Below, piece after piece: positions 23,115 to 35,097 of a DNA stretch of 64,000 bases (its first letter is position 1; each line of letters begins with the position of its first letter). The notes beneath the pieces are model-generated. The model did no database searches, was not told where the DNA came from, and worked only from the letters and a program-made list of their open reading frames with translations. The translations under genes were made by a program, and so were the position numbers. The stretch spans positions 124,001 to 188,000 of the forward strand of contig JADDOH010000177.1 of NCBI GenBank assembly GCA_016648135.1. The letters are read 5' to 3'. This stretch comes from Agrypnia vestita. Its lineage: Eukaryota > Arthropoda > Insecta > Trichoptera > Phryganeidae.

Positions 23115-23282
23115 ATAAACTAAAATGATGCTTTTGGTGTAGGTATTGTTAAGGGACATACGTTGCAATGTTGGTTCCAAAAAATTCGTGCTGAGGATGA
23201 GAGCCTTGAAGATGAAGAAGGTCGTGGATGTCATTCTTCATTTGATATCGAACAACTGTAAGCGTTAGTTTATTCTGAAGCA
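23115..23282 (+). pseudogene. Degraded mariner transposase fragment (HTH region)
   Basis: One frame reads IN, stop, NDAFGVG, then LQCWFQKIRAEDESLEDEEG, then a segment ending EQL, stop, ALV. This matches the N-terminal DNA-binding region of mariner transposases: a R/N-I-N-x-A-F-G turn, W-F-x-K-[FI]-R, S-L-E-D-E-E and D-x-x-x-L-x-A-L-V. The catalytic domain is not recognisable downstream and at least two stops interrupt it. It belongs to a lineage distinct from the mariner at 49761-56830, whose equivalent segment reads WFQRFRSGNFDLQN. Confidence 0.65.
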
Positions 23283-23511
23283 TAACTTTTCGAAAGTTTA
23301 CACAAAAGTTAATAGCAAGTTGTGGATCGCTTCAAACTACATAGCAAAAAATCGTTGTTTTGCACGTTTTGTGCTACGATCTAAGAAACTCTACGAAACA
23401 TTGCCTCATCCCTGTTTGATTATCACTTGTTTAAAAATAATTGATGATATAATTTTAAATTTATTGATAATATAAATTATTACTGAAAAAATGTAGCATT
23501 AACATTACATT

Positions 23512-23645
23512 AGCGGCACACGTAGTCCACTGGAAATGAAACTGACTTCTAAACAGAGGGTTCCGGGTTTGATTTCCGGTGAGGTCACAAAACATCTATG
23601 TGATTCACTCAAGCTTGGATAAATCACATAAATGTGTAAATGCAT
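23512..23645 (+). repeat. tRNA-derived SINE, second family
   Basis: gcggcacacgtagtccactgg resembles the SINE head A-box region, and gttccgggtttgatttccgg is a B-box region with the usual spacing. A short unrelated body follows. The body differs from the SINE copies at 16699, 29585 and 56898. Confidence 0.55.
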
Positions 23646-23777
23646 AAAACATAACGTAAACCGAAAATATCTCCTACCCATCTAATACTTCGCAGAGTGT
23701 CGCATAATGCAACAAACAGAAAGTTTTAAAAGCACTTGCTTCTGTTACAAAGAGGAGATTTTGAAACCATTCTCCGT

Positions 23778-24263
23778 TTAAAATAGCTAGTAGTAAAAAT
23801 TTCGGAAGGGTCATCTTCATTGTATTTTGAGTAGAAAATATTCTTTACACTTAGGGTGAAATGTCGACAGTTCCGGAGATAAAAGACTTCAAATGTTGTT
23901 TTTTTTTCAAATTTTCTGATATAACTTCTGTACCACGTTAGAATATCACGAAAGTAGCTTATATCGAATATTAAAAATTTAGTCGCTTTAACACAAGTCA
24001 AATAAAATGACGAAAAACGTGCAGCAATTTGAAACTGATTTACCATTTTATTCGACTTATATCGAAGCGCATGAATTTTGAATATTCGATGTAAGTTGCT
24101 TTTATGATACTCCAACGTTTTACGTAAGATGGGTTAGAAATATCGAAAAAATGCAAACACTGATGTCATTTATCTTCTTAACTGTTCATATTTCAACCAA
24201 ATAGTAAATCATATTTTCTATTTGAAATTGAAATTTTTGTTACTAGCTATGGGACACCCTGTC
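23778..24263. mobile_element. Fold-back MITE, family with ACAGGGTGT ends
   Basis: The right end is ctagctatgggacaccctgt (24241-24262 region). Its reverse complement matches the left arm from atagctagtagtaaaaattt. Inner arms carry tcgacttatatcgaa / cttatatcgaatatt type words that pair across the centre. The extreme left end is lost. It is related to the element at 40240-40745 and to the fragment at 21236. Confidence 0.6.
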
Positions 24264-25789
24264 TATGGAATGTAAAGCATTTTATGGACACGTTGTTCTC
24301 GTCATATTTTCAATAATTGTATTCTGAAACTGGTAAATATCTAAATTATTAGGCCCTGGTAGATATCTAAATTATTAAAAAAGATGATTGAAATATCAAC
24401 CAAGAGAAGATTCTAAAAAAACTGAGCAACGCGCAAAAGTCACACGATTGAAAAGATAATAAATAGTTTAAGACTTTTTCAATTATAAGTTATACATTAA
24501 TATTAAACCGCCGTATTGTTTCAAAATAATGGATGTTTAAATATTTTAAAAACTCTTTACATCATTTATATTGGACCTAGAGAAAAAAATAACAAAATAC
24601 GCATACATAAATATAAAATCCGGCCAGTGCCGAAGGGTATGTATTTTTTATCTGATACACGATTTTTACTCTCCTGAGACGCGATGGTTAGATAAAATCA
24701 GGCTTTTTGTTGAACAAAGTACATAGATCGACAGAAGATGATGAATAAAAGGGTTTTCAACATTTTTAAATGAAAATGTCAACAGAAATTAGTGAAAGGT
24801 TGAGAAAATTATTTTAATTTCATTTTTACGTCCCTGTGGAAGGGTCCCGAAAGACGGGAAGAAATGCCTCATCAATGTCCCGAATATTCTGAGGCCCGAG
24901 TTTAATTAGGGATACATAATGACAGCAATGTTGTGAAGTGCTTTCGCTTTCATTGTAGCAATCCTATACTTCTATGCTAGTTTCAACTTTCAAGTCTCGC
25001 GATATTTGAAAATCTTCCATAGAGTTGGTACTTTATACTTGTAACAATGCTCCAATTATTCGCTCTATGTACGCCAATAGAGAGAGCCAATGGTATATAA
25101 AATATTCGGCTGTATCCTGAAAATAGCAATCATTGCTATTTCGGTACCCTGACAGTTATTGTATAGCATTTTAACGCCGTCAATTTTGTCGTTATTAAGT
25201 GTGATAGGTCTGTAATTGATGAATTCAACAAATCATAAAGCTCTAAAAGGTAAACAAACGTTGAATTAATCACAAATTGTGATATGTATACTCGGAAGAA
25301 AAATCATGACATCTTGTCTGTTATTACAATTTTTTTAAAATAAAAGATTTTTTTTATGTAATATTCTAATTTAATTCAGTATTTTTAAGTATGCCTCAAA
25401 TGTTTTATTGTGAATAGTGCGCCGTGAGCAAAAAATATTGGAAACCATTGTTATTTAGCCTCGCCGCCAGGCTTTTGTCGATAGTAGGTACTTAAGAGAT
25501 TTTTTAAAAAATAAATAAAGCGGTTTGAGCCATTACTAAATATAAGGACAATTTTACTGGAATTTTGCGTTATATAATGATGGACAGTTATGCAAATCAA
25601 ATTATATAAATCGCAGCCCATAAAAATACATTATTAAAAAATAATTTTTATTTACACTTGAATTCTTCTTGTTTTTATGTTTTTAAAATGACTCATTGTT
25701 TCATTGAAATTATGACTATTGACAAAAGGGGCACGCGACCTCTATCAATTTGGAGACTAGGGACTATGACCGTATGCAATTGGAGGTAT
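24264..25789. other. AT-rich DNA, nothing recognised
   Basis: No gene was recognised. A less AT-rich patch at about 24830-24900 has no identifiable feature. Confidence 0.35.
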
Positions 25790-26483
25790 GGTGGTAACAG
25801 TGGCGTGCAGCGCATACAAGCAAAAAGCTGTGCATTAGTAAAGATTCTGGGAAACAAATATTAATTAAATAATCCTTATCTTAAGAAAAAGTTGATTTAA
25901 AATTCTAGCCGTAATTCGTCCTACGGCTAAAAGTTTTATTTCCGACTTTTCTGTGCCTAACTCCGTGTCAATTCTTCATTTATCTCGCCCAACAAATTTG
26001 TTCCATAGATATAGTCAAGCCGAGAAAAAAAACGTGTATTTTTAAGGCTGCGAGTTTTGTGTAATATACAAGTAAATTTAGCGTGTTTCTTCGAAAGGTC
26101 CTATGCCAGGTAAGAACTCAGCGCACATCATCGCAGAAATGCTATTTTTTACAAATTCAACCCAAACCTTTCGGTGTAAATTCTATTTGTCTTTTCTATG
26201 GTGAATTTAAATACAAATATCTGTCATCTGTCATATCATAACATATCATAATGATATCATAAAATGTTTGATTTATTTTTGTGAAAAGAAACGTATATCT
26301 GAAATTAGTATTGTTTCCGATATGATTATATTTAAATCGTCTTCCAAATATATTGAAATTTTTTGCTATATCTATATAAAATATTTATTTATTTAGGAAA
26401 TATTGTTTACAATACTTCTTTTATAGTGCAGTTATTTTTGTGGATTGGAGCTACTCAAAATAGTTCATTTTATGCAGTTAAAT

Positions 26484-26518
<35 letters not shown>

Positions 26519-26619
26519 CCCTTATAGGTATATGCGTATATATATTTTTTTAATATAGGTATATAGTCCGTTCACAGCAAAACCTAAGTTTATACCCACT
26601 GCACGCCACTGGATGGTAA
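25790..26619. mobile_element. Non-autonomous hAT-like element with 8-bp target duplication
   Basis: The terminal inverted repeats are CAGTGGCGTGCAG (from 25798) and its reverse complement CTGCACGCCACTG (to 26611). The CAGTGGCG start is typical of hAT ends. The flanking 8-mers are ggtggtaa (25790-25797) and gatggtaa (26612-26619), matching 7 of 8, and 8 bp is the hAT target-site length. The 814-bp interior has no transposase and includes a (TA)n run at about 26495-26518. It would need a transposase supplied elsewhere. Confidence 0.7.
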
Positions 26620-27540
26620 GTATATGGATATAGATAATACAGTGTGTGATCGAAAATCCGACACTAAGCCGGCTTATCATTCATATTGGTTTCTTGGTTT
26701 ACTATCTTGGGAGGAAGATATTCAGACCATAAATTTTTTATTCACGTAGTGGAATGATATCACAGAATTCGGAGTCTGACGATGTTGACTAGTCTGTGAA
26801 TTAGAGGGGGTGTTCGATGGCTTTAACTGCGTTTATACGTGGCAGTCACGTAGTGTTAGTTCAGTTCATTGTATCCCCTGTAGCCATACCAGATTTGACC
26901 ACAAGTGCAACGATAACTCTATTTCTTTACAATATACTGCAGCATAAGTTAGACGACCCTGTTTTTAGCTCGAGACCAACACAATTTTTCACTTTTAAAA
27001 ATACCTTTGCCGCACTTATTCCGCCAATAAATCACATTGTGTAAAATATTTAGATTAAAATGTTTTCAGAGTTCAAAAATAAATTTCAATTTAAACATGT
27101 TTATCCTACACAGTCGACCTAATACCTCAACACATTCAAACACGTACACAGTACAATCGGTCGCCAAGGAATTCACACGATTAGTATGACGACGCATGTT
27201 AACTCTCTTATTATATTATTTGTTGTGCATTGGTACATGCTATTGCAAATACACTTATGCACAATTATGTATAATATGCAACCTAAACCGATGTTGTATG
27301 TATCTATATGTAAATAACTCTTTGATTTATAAACATCTTAGTTTGCCTTATGGATAATTTTGTAAAATAAACACTGTTAAAATATTCTCTAATTAAGTTT
27401 ATTAACATTATTCGAGTTTGCAGAGAATCCGTAGCTCTCATTGATAAGGGAAGATATAAAAACATTGTTTGTTTTACAAAACACAATAAAAAAAAAGCAA
27501 TAAACGAACTATCGACTGTTTTCAACTGTTAGAACGTATC
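26620..27540. other. AT-rich DNA, nothing recognised
   Basis: Open frames at 26817-27044 and 27304-27525 (minus) have no recognisable motifs. Confidence 0.35.
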
Positions 27541-27687
27541 TGCTTGCGTGTTCCATCTCGCGTAACTAGAAGACATGCAGATTTTGCCTTGGAAACTGTA
27601 GCTACCGTTTTTAATTCCTCACTGAAAAGGCTTCCTAGACTAGCTGCAGATACGAGCAGGGTGACGTTTTTGCCACGAACTTTATAA
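27541..27687 (+). pseudogene. Possible LINE C-terminal stub
   Basis: An open run of 48 codons, too short for usual callers, reads LRVPSRVTRRHAD then VATVFNSSLKRLPRLAADT and ends at TAA 27685-27687. The R-V-P-x-R-x-T-R then N-S-L arrangement resembles the C-terminal end of some LINE ORF2 proteins. A (GATTA)4 tract at 27780-27800 could be the element's microsatellite-type 3' tail. The match is weaker than for the other LINE stubs. Confidence 0.35.
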
Positions 27688-27779
27688 TATTCAAACATAT
27701 TTTAAAAGATGCATTGAAAGATAACTATTATTCGTCAAATTGGATTTAAATAAGTGGAGTGTATTTGAGTTGTTGATGG

Positions 27780-27800
27780 GATTAGATTAGATTAGATTAG
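27780..27800. repeat. (GATTA)4 microsatellite
   Basis: Four consecutive GATTA units. They may be the 3' tail of a LINE, since several clades end in short tandem repeats. Confidence 0.8.
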
Positions 27801-29584
27801 AACTAATTTTTTGTATTTTTATTTTATTGTATTATGCTTTTTTTAAGCTTTTGCTATTACTATATACTTGTATTCTTCTTTATATTATTATTTTTTTATT
27901 TGTATTTCTTGGGCATTCACTATGTAACAGTTTCTAGACATTTTATTTGGAGTGTTCATTCACTTAATGTATACTTGTTTAATGTACACTTTATTCTATT
28001 TTTTGTAAAAAACCTGAAGGACGTAAATAAAAAAATAAAAAATTATCTTTAACGAAGATCATTATAAAATTCTACACAGTTGAAGCCGATGCTATCAAGA
28101 GTTAAAATTTTGTTCGCTCACCCAAAAATTTTATATTAATAACGTAGTCTTAGAAAATTTTGTCATCAAATAAATACTAATTACCATGTCATACTTGTTA
28201 CCAGGGTGAAAATAAAACATTTGGAAATTGTTATACGTATTAGAATTAAAATACGTTCGTTCACTTCACAGTAGGTAAGTAATTTTTTTTTGTTATTCAG
28301 TGTGTACTTGGTACCTAAAAAAAGGTTTAATTTATAAAATAATCAAAATCAAAATACTGAGCATAAATATTTCGTTTCGATATTTTTTCCCCAAAACATG
28401 TTTACTTAAAAGTCAAGCTTCAATGTTCTCACTGCGCACATCTGCTATCTTCACAAAATAAAGCGAGCGTTTTTATTGCACACTATTTTAAAAAGTCAAA
28501 AAAAAATGTGATAAACGTAATTTTTCCTTCCTTATCAGTGAAATCTGTCTAAACATATCTAGTTTTACGCATATATTACATTCAATTTATATATATCAAA
28601 TCAGAATAATTTCATCGTCTGTCTGTCTGTACGTAACTTCCAGTAACGTCCGTAACAAAATAAATTTCCTCAATTTTTATTTTTTTATTATTTTTTTATT
28701 TTTTGTAACAAAATTCTAAATTCTTCCTTTCTCCTTTACCCCACCCTCTCCCCACGATACATTTTCTATACAAATCTACCCCGTTTGTAAGATCTTACCC
28801 AAATTTGGGATAATTTTTCTTTAGGAATCAACATGTAAAAGTACGTAATTTTTGACGGGTTACAGCTATAAAATCCAGATATAAAATAATTAATACACTC
28901 CTAAATGTGGAATACTTTAGCTTCAAACAATTGAAATAACTCAAAGCATATAGTAAGCGTAGAGCGTTAATAATAATCCTTTGTAAATAATAATCTGATC
29001 TCTCTGTATCTGCATCTATGTTTACTCTTTCCCGAAAAAAATATTCTCTTATCTCTTTTCACTAAAACCCCGATACGGTTCGTAAGGGTCACTTTCCTTT
29101 CCCTTAAAAATCTGATTCGCGTCACGTTCGGATTGTACATCATACTGGGGTGGGGAGACTTCGGCCAGACTTGCCATTCACTTCGGCACGCTCGCGAGAA
29201 ATGGCACAGTAAAATCGGCCCTAATGCTGTCTTTCAACGTAATCTGGAGTGTTACACGGCCGCTGGGGTGAATGTGATTAAAGTGAAGGATATTCCGTTT
29301 GCTTACAGGCGGTACTAACAATAATTGAATTCCCGGGAATGAGTCGAAAGGGTCATTGGCATAATTTTTTGGGCTTTCTGACCCTTTCCAGTGCAAATTA
29401 TTTTAAATGGATATTAACATTTTTTCATTTTGAATAAAGGATAAAAAGATTTAACGCTATTGTTAAAAAAGGATATATGTATACTTCCCATGGAACATTT
29501 CTTATCATAAAATCAAGAAAAACGAAGTTTATTTACGAATTAGTACAAATATACTGTAAGGAAAAAATATTTGTTCATTCATGA
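27801..29584. other. AT-rich DNA with a GC-richer island
   Basis: No gene was named. The island at about 29100-29400 (gaattcccgggaatgag, ggggtggggagacttcggcc) is repeat-free by eye and open on both strands, but neither product (plus 29133-29318, minus 29178-29396) is recognisable. It could be conserved non-coding DNA. Confidence 0.3.
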
Positions 29585-29760
29585 GTAGGTAGCTTATTGG
29601 TGTAGTAGTCACGACTCTGACCTAGTGATCTGGTAGTCAGTGGTTCGAGCCCCATTCCATGACACCAGCAAGTTACTCCTATTTTCATAGCACAGGTTTT
29701 TGGCTTAGTTTGAGAATGAGGTAAGAATATTGATGTAACACGTAAGAAAAATAAATTATG
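29585..29760 (+). repeat. tRNA-derived SINE, copy 2
   Basis: Head taggtagcttattggtgtag, B box tggttcgagcccc, body cagcaagttactcctatttt, catagcacag and aagaatattgatgtaacac, then an A-rich tail. It is diverged from copies 1 and 3 but the body is the same. Confidence 0.75.
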
Positions 29761-30647
29761 ATTTAAAAAAGATTATCTGCATCCACGCGTATAAACACTA
29801 AAAATCAATGTCAAAAAAGATGGTCGAGAAATAACGTTTTTAGTGGATCGTGTTGCCTAAAAATGCTGCTAATTGTCAGTGTGACTTAAGGTACCTTTTG
29901 AGCTAATGTAGTTAGTGATAAAATGTGTTTGTTAAGAGGTTTTAAGAGTTTTAATTGAAAGTGCATGACTATAATTGTATATGCGAGACCTGAGTTAGGT
30001 CACGTAGGCCTGCTTTAAGTCATAATCCATTTGTTATTTTGAGAACAATGAGTGATTTTAATGTTAAAAATTTTAGGGCAGGAGTATTTTTTCAATATGA
30101 AACACATGCTTATTTATATATAAAATGAAACTTTGACAGGGTAGAAGTAGAATCCAAAAACTCTTTAAAGTGCTGGTGCTTTGAATTGTGAAAATTTTGT
30201 CGCACTGTTTGTTCAGAAGTGGTTCATTCACTTTATGCTTCATTAACATTGCGGGTTATTTGATGTACATAATTTCCATGTCTAAATTCTTTGAAATTCT
30301 CGTATTTTTAAGCCCGCATTTAACGAATACTGCAAATTTCATGCCCACCTCAACAAAAAAATAAAACATGATTACTCATTTTTATGTGTTTGTTCTAAAT
30401 TATATTATTTAACATGAAACAGGCCATTATTTTAGCAATATACCTGTTGAACATACCTCCATAGATACATATGTTCAATTACGTGCTGTCAAAGAATATC
30501 TTAAACCAGAGAGATACTGGTAAAAATCTGTCAAATATGATATGTCTTCCAAAATTACGAAATGTACTCAATTAATTTCAAGACTACCCTTCTCGGATTA
30601 CCTTTTGTCAGTAAAATAAAATAACTATTATTATCATACATCCCTCA
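29761..30647. other. AT-rich DNA, nothing recognised
   Basis: No gene or repeat end was recognised. Confidence 0.35.
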
Positions 30648-31059
30648 CAGTAGCGTAGCAACAAATCACCGATTTCTCAAAATTGTAAAATAAATTACTT
30701 TAAAAAATATTTTCGTTTGTTTATTTATAGTTTTTCAATTTTATTATAAGACAAATACATTTAAAAATTAATGTAAAGTAAAATAGCTGTCATTGCTACC
30801 GGGTATCATACTTGATAAGAAGTTCAAAGGTTAATTAATAATTTATCAATACTATACTACAGTAACAAAACATTATTTTATATATTTAAATTTAAGATAA
30901 ACCCTCACATGCTCGTTCATTTGTTACAGAGATTTTAAAACATAAAAACTGTAATTGCTGCAATTTTTTTGCATTTTTGTTTCTTTTTTTGCTTTTTTTT
31001 TGCAACAACTACCCTCTTGAGCGCTCCGGGCAGCTTCCCTGGTGGTAGCTACGCCACTG
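30648..31059. mobile_element. hAT-like MITE
   Basis: The left end CAGTAGCGTAGC (30648) and the right end GCTACGCCACTG (to 31059) form a 12-bp terminal inverted repeat with one mismatch of the CAGTGGCGTAGC type often seen in hAT elements. The flanking 8-mers (atccctca and atcatgaa) match poorly, so either the duplication has decayed or the boundaries are slightly wrong. It is non-coding. Confidence 0.5.
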
Positions 31060-31584
31060 ATCATGAAATTCTATTTCTGAGTGAATGTGCCACTTTATTA
31101 GTTCTCCACTAATTTTTATAAGGAATAATTAATATAAGTAGTTTTTAATAATCAATTGAATTTGTCCACTAGCCCTTTATTAGGTATTTTTTCTTTTAAA
31201 TATCCATCAAACTTATAAATTCCCTTCCCCTTTGTCTTGATTTGTCATTTTCACATAAATGTTTGTTTTCTATCTCATTATGTGCTTTCTGTCTCTTTCT
31301 CTCTCTGTCTTTTGTAATTGTATATTCTGTTTTTCTCTTTATGTATATATATATAAGTGCACTCTTGTTATATTTATTGTTAGTTTAAATACTGCCCTGA
31401 TGAAGCTTCAATTAATTGAAAATGGTTGGCGTGATATTTAACAAAACTCGTGGTTTAAATTCAAAGTGATATTGTTTATTGATCTAATATATCAAACTAC
31501 AAAGTAATTGCTTTCTACAAAAACAATCAGTATTCACTTTTTCAATACAAGAAAAATCACTTTGTGGCCCTATTTTATGTGATT
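31060..31584. other. AT-rich DNA, nothing recognised
   Basis: The open frame at 31259-31441 is low complexity. A CTGATGA at 31397-31403 followed by ttcaattaattgaaaat was considered as a hammerhead and rejected. Confidence 0.35.
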
Positions 31585-31690
31585 AATATTGCAAACAAAT
31601 TAACTTTGTTAAAACCACTAATTTATTTAAAGCACTCAACATGTTTCAAGTCCAAAGTCTCTTCTTCAGGAGGATACAAAGTAAACTAAT
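31585..31690 (-). repeat. Dispersed repeat with CTGAAGA...GAAACATGTT motif
   Basis: On the minus strand it reads tcctgaagaagagactttgg, acttgaaacatgttgagtgc, then attagtggttttaacaaag and ttaatttg. The last part is shared with 47402-47455 (minus: aagtggtttaaacaaagtta). This style of ending is familiar from Penelope-like and related elements, but the identity is not proven. Confidence 0.35.
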
Positions 31691-31794
31691 TAAAATAATT
31701 AAAAATTTACTTTGTATTCTTAATATAAAAAAATATAAATCAAATAGTATTCAATTACACACAATTGAATAGTATTTAATATATTTTACTAAAT

Positions 31795-32054
31795 ATATCG
31801 AGGGAAGAAAGCCAAAAAGGCGTTAGTGAATATTTCGAACTTTACAGTAGAGCTAAAAAAGTTCTGCCAATCTGATTTTGTCAATGTTTCTTTAATTACT
31901 AAACAGTTTAAATATTTATCAATTCAAAATGCATATAGAAATCGTTTAATAATTAAAAAAACATTGACAAGAACAAATTGACAGAACTTTCTTTAGCTCG
32001 CCTGTTAAGTTCAAAATAATCACTAACGCCCTTTTGGCTTTGTGCCCTCGATAT
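31795..32054. mobile_element. 260-bp MITE with about 110-bp inverted repeats
   Basis: It starts atatcgagggaagaaagcca (31795) and ends ttggctttgtgccctcgatat (32054). Pairing continues inward through ggcgttagtga, gagctaaa, gttctg and tgtcaatgttt. There are TA dinucleotides at both edges, so a Tc1/mariner-type MITE is possible. It has no coding capacity. Confidence 0.7.
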
Positions 32055-32107
32055 AAAAAAGTCCCGATCATAAAAACATGTCGTGGGTCTAAAATATCGG
32101 GGTTACA

Positions 32108-32193
32108 AATCATAGGGTTAAAAAGAAATTCAAATAGTTCCTAGTGTTTTAATCATAGGGTTAAAAAGAAATTCAAATAGTTCCTAGTGTTTT
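32108..32193. repeat. Tandem duplication, 43 bp x 2
   Basis: The unit beginning aatcatagggttaaaaagaa is repeated exactly at 32108 and 32151. Confidence 0.85.
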
Positions 32194-32453
32194 CTTTCAG
32201 TTATTTTCTTTCACTATTAAATAACAATCCATTATAGACATAAGCTACGAACTTAAGTATCCTGGATAAATTGAATACGACAAAAAAGATCAAAGATTTG
32301 TTGAAAGACTGAATATTCGGAAAAGAAACAAATATGTAAAAAAAAATAAAATAGATAGAATAAGAACGGATTTTCTCACAACTCGGTAGTTTCATCAGTC
32401 AGAGAAATATTATGTTTTTTCAATTGATTCAGCAACATTGTAGATTGACATTT

Positions 32454-32656
32454 TTAAAAATATTGATTATATTATTTGTATAAATCTACTTACATTATTT
32501 GATAAATTACATCTACATGTTTCGGAAATAGCTTTCCATCGTCAGGGTGTTATGTATATAACATGTAACTCACGGGGGAAAGGTATTTCCGAAACGTGTA
32601 ATTTATCATATAATATAAGTAGATTTATACAAATAATATATAATCAATATTTTTGA
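32454..32656. repeat. Fold-back repeat with hammerhead-like core
   Basis: The arms from aaaatattgattat (32454) and ataatcaatattttt (about 32656) pair through taaatctactta / taagtagattta and gataaattac / gtaatttatc. The centre contains a hammerhead-like motif on the minus strand (see next entry) and, in the other arm, a decayed copy ggaaaggtatttccgaaacg. The organisation parallels the block at 570-1062. Confidence 0.6.
32516..32545 (-). ncRNA. Hammerhead ribozyme-like core (minus strand)
   Basis: On the minus strand CTGACGA (32545-32539) fits the CUGANGA core strand. GGAAA (32537-32533), loop GCTA and TTTCC (32528-32524) form a perfect 5-bp stem II. GAAA (32523-32520) is the second core strand, followed by CATGT. 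Stems I and III were not resolved, so activity is unproven. Confidence 0.4.
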
Positions 32657-33945
32657 AATATTACGTCTGCGAGTAGGATGCAAGTATCTGGAATCACTTC
32701 AATAGTGCCTCAGCTGATGTCATTCCTCATTCATTCCAGGCGGATTAGGTTTATTATTACACATTAAATATTATTCAAAATACAAATAATAAAAATATTC
32801 AAAATAAATTGCATTTGTATAATTCTGTCCTGGCAATCTCAATATTGATAAATTTATTTGTTGTAAGACAATGCAAAATTTTGTAAAAACAAACAATTAC
32901 CTAAGAATACGAACTAATTTATTTAAATACCTTCCTTTGAAATGGGTTCTAAAATAACAACTTCGCAATAAAAATGTTTTGTTTAAGAATATATAAAATA
33001 AATTTATGACAACATATGTTTTATTGTTCCTTTATCATGTCACGTAGTTCTTGTAATATATGTATGTAATAAAACTATAATTTAAATGTTTTATTATTTT
33101 AAAATACCTGTCGAATAAACTAAATAATTTAAAATCATTTATCAAATTAAATGTATTTTATTTTCGCAGAATTTCATGATTTAGTGTTTCTCTTATTATC
33201 TGTATATAAGAGAAACATTATGGTATACTAAATATTAATTGACAGATTTTATAAGATATTAATTAACCTTGTTACATCAACTGAGTTTAATATATCATTG
33301 AAATTAAAATTAGAAATAGTTATTTTATACAATAGGTGATACAATAGCCAATAAGTTATAGAAGAAGAAATAAAACAATAAATAATTTTCACTGAAATTT
33401 AAACGTACAATATATAATTTTTATCACAGGGGTGGGTAGAAATAATATAAAGCTACACTTCTGCCTCGAAAAACTGCTCTTGCCTTCACGTTTATACATT
33501 TTCTCACGCATGCTCATGAAACTTTTAACAGGATCAACCTTCCAATACTTCTTTATCCGATCTTTCCAGGTATCACTGACTATTCAATTTACTGACTGCC
33601 TTGTTGAGAATGTAGTCGTGAATGAAAAAATTCATTTGTGTGTGAAAAACAATTTTAAATTAATTAATAAATCTATTAAGATTTGCCGCACACATGCCTA
33701 AGTAATCTCAATTTCTATGCATTCATTTTAGTTTTGTTTCTCTTCTGCCACCTTTAGACTTGACATAGCTCTGTTGATACCAGAACTTCATTGTGTGTTA
33801 CTAGTCTTGCCTCGATTGACAAATTCCATTAGAAATTATTGCAAAAAATCTTCTGAGGTGTACATTGGTATATACATTTTAACTGCAATCTATTTCTTCT
33901 TCTTCTTACTACATACAATCTTTTTCTTAATACTTCTCTTTTTTA
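32657..33945. other. AT-rich DNA, nothing recognised
   Basis: Open frames at 33432-33701 and 33774-33962 have no recognisable motifs. Confidence 0.35.
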
Positions 33946-34140
33946 TTTACACAAATCTATAAGATGTAGGTACGTACTTTAATCTTTTTAACTGCAATCT
34001 AAATTTACACAAATCTATTATATGTACTTGAATCTTTTAACAGCAATCTAAATTTACACAAATCTATAATATGTACTTGAATCTTTTAACAGCAATCTAA
34101 ATTTACACAAATCTATTATATGTACTTGAACCTTTTAACT
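33946..34140. repeat. Tandem repeat, 49-bp period, about four units
   Basis: The unit starts aatttacacaaatctat and contains atgtacttgaatcttttaac, repeating at 34002, 34051 and 34100. A longer, diverged first unit starts at about 33946. Confidence 0.85.
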
Positions 34141-35097
34141 GTATATCTGTCTTACGTTATTTTTTTATTTTATATACTTTGTACATTTTGTAAAAGCCCA
34201 TAAGGGTGTTAAATAAATATATGATTTTGGTTGGCGTCTAGTATGAACTTTTTTATTCGTTTGTTTAAATCTTTTGAATATTATCTGTATTAATAATTCA
34301 CGTTAGTCTATTATACATCACCTGTGTTTATTGCGTAATAATGATAGAATAACTGAACTACCCGGAGACTGCCACGGTTTTTTCTGACGCACCAGAAGCT
34401 TTGTACTCAACGTTTTGTTGGCAACATGATGGAATACATCCTTCAGCCCAAAAACGTCTCTGGAACACTGCAACACTATTCGAGTGAGAGTGCGCGCATT
34501 GTTATAACAAAACCTTAGACGGGCCCATTGTATTGTGACGTTGGATAGAGCTTCCACTGCCTCCGTCGCTCGGAAGTGCGGAGCTGCCTACTGTAGGCAG
34601 TGAATTGTCACTTGACATTGTTGAAACAGCCTTAGTAGATTGCCTTGATAACATTCCAGCCCTAATGTGCTTCCTTTGTTGGTTCATGCGTCCAGCATAC
34701 ACCGAATATTGTAGGTATTCTACTATATTCGGTATATTGTATATTACATATATCACATACAAAGCTACCGTATCTACCTAAGGGTTAATGGCCTCTTGAA
34801 TATTTCAGTGCTGCCAGCAATAAAACAAAGCTTTTGTATTCCTGCAATACCGATATAGCCATCACCCTTTGTGAGGTTGTTATTATATATTTGCACACAA
34901 AAATCGAATAATAAACTGCTATAACATGTCATTCTTAGAATAATTAATCCATCTGTTATTGTTATTAGTTTATATTATTCTTCTTCTTACAGTGTTGTGT
35001 CAGGTTTCCCTAACGTTGAATGTCACATTAGAGTAGATTTTCCTATCTCTAGTGGCTCGAAACAGCTCTTTATCGTTCTTGTGCTGTCATTATGTTA
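34141..35097. other. No gene recognised
   Basis: The segment 34320-34720 is less AT-rich and partly open on the minus strand (34318-34557, 34502-34762), but no motif is recognisable. It may be the remnant of an unknown mobile-element gene. Confidence 0.3.

Noticed and set aside
31390..31430. CTGATGA followed by a hairpin and GAAAA, considered as a third hammerhead.
   Set aside because: The only good hairpin (ttcaattaattgaa) uses up the GAAA core strand, so the catalytic layout is not possible.
33946..34140. Regularly spaced 49-bp repeats resembling an array.
   Set aside because: Repeats are contiguous without spacers, and the genome is eukaryotic. It is a minisatellite, not CRISPR.
34318..34762. 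Two overlapping minus-strand ORFs of 79 and 86 codons in a less AT-rich region.
   Set aside because: The products have no recognisable domain, and the frames overlap each other. It may be a decayed element gene, but nothing supports a call.
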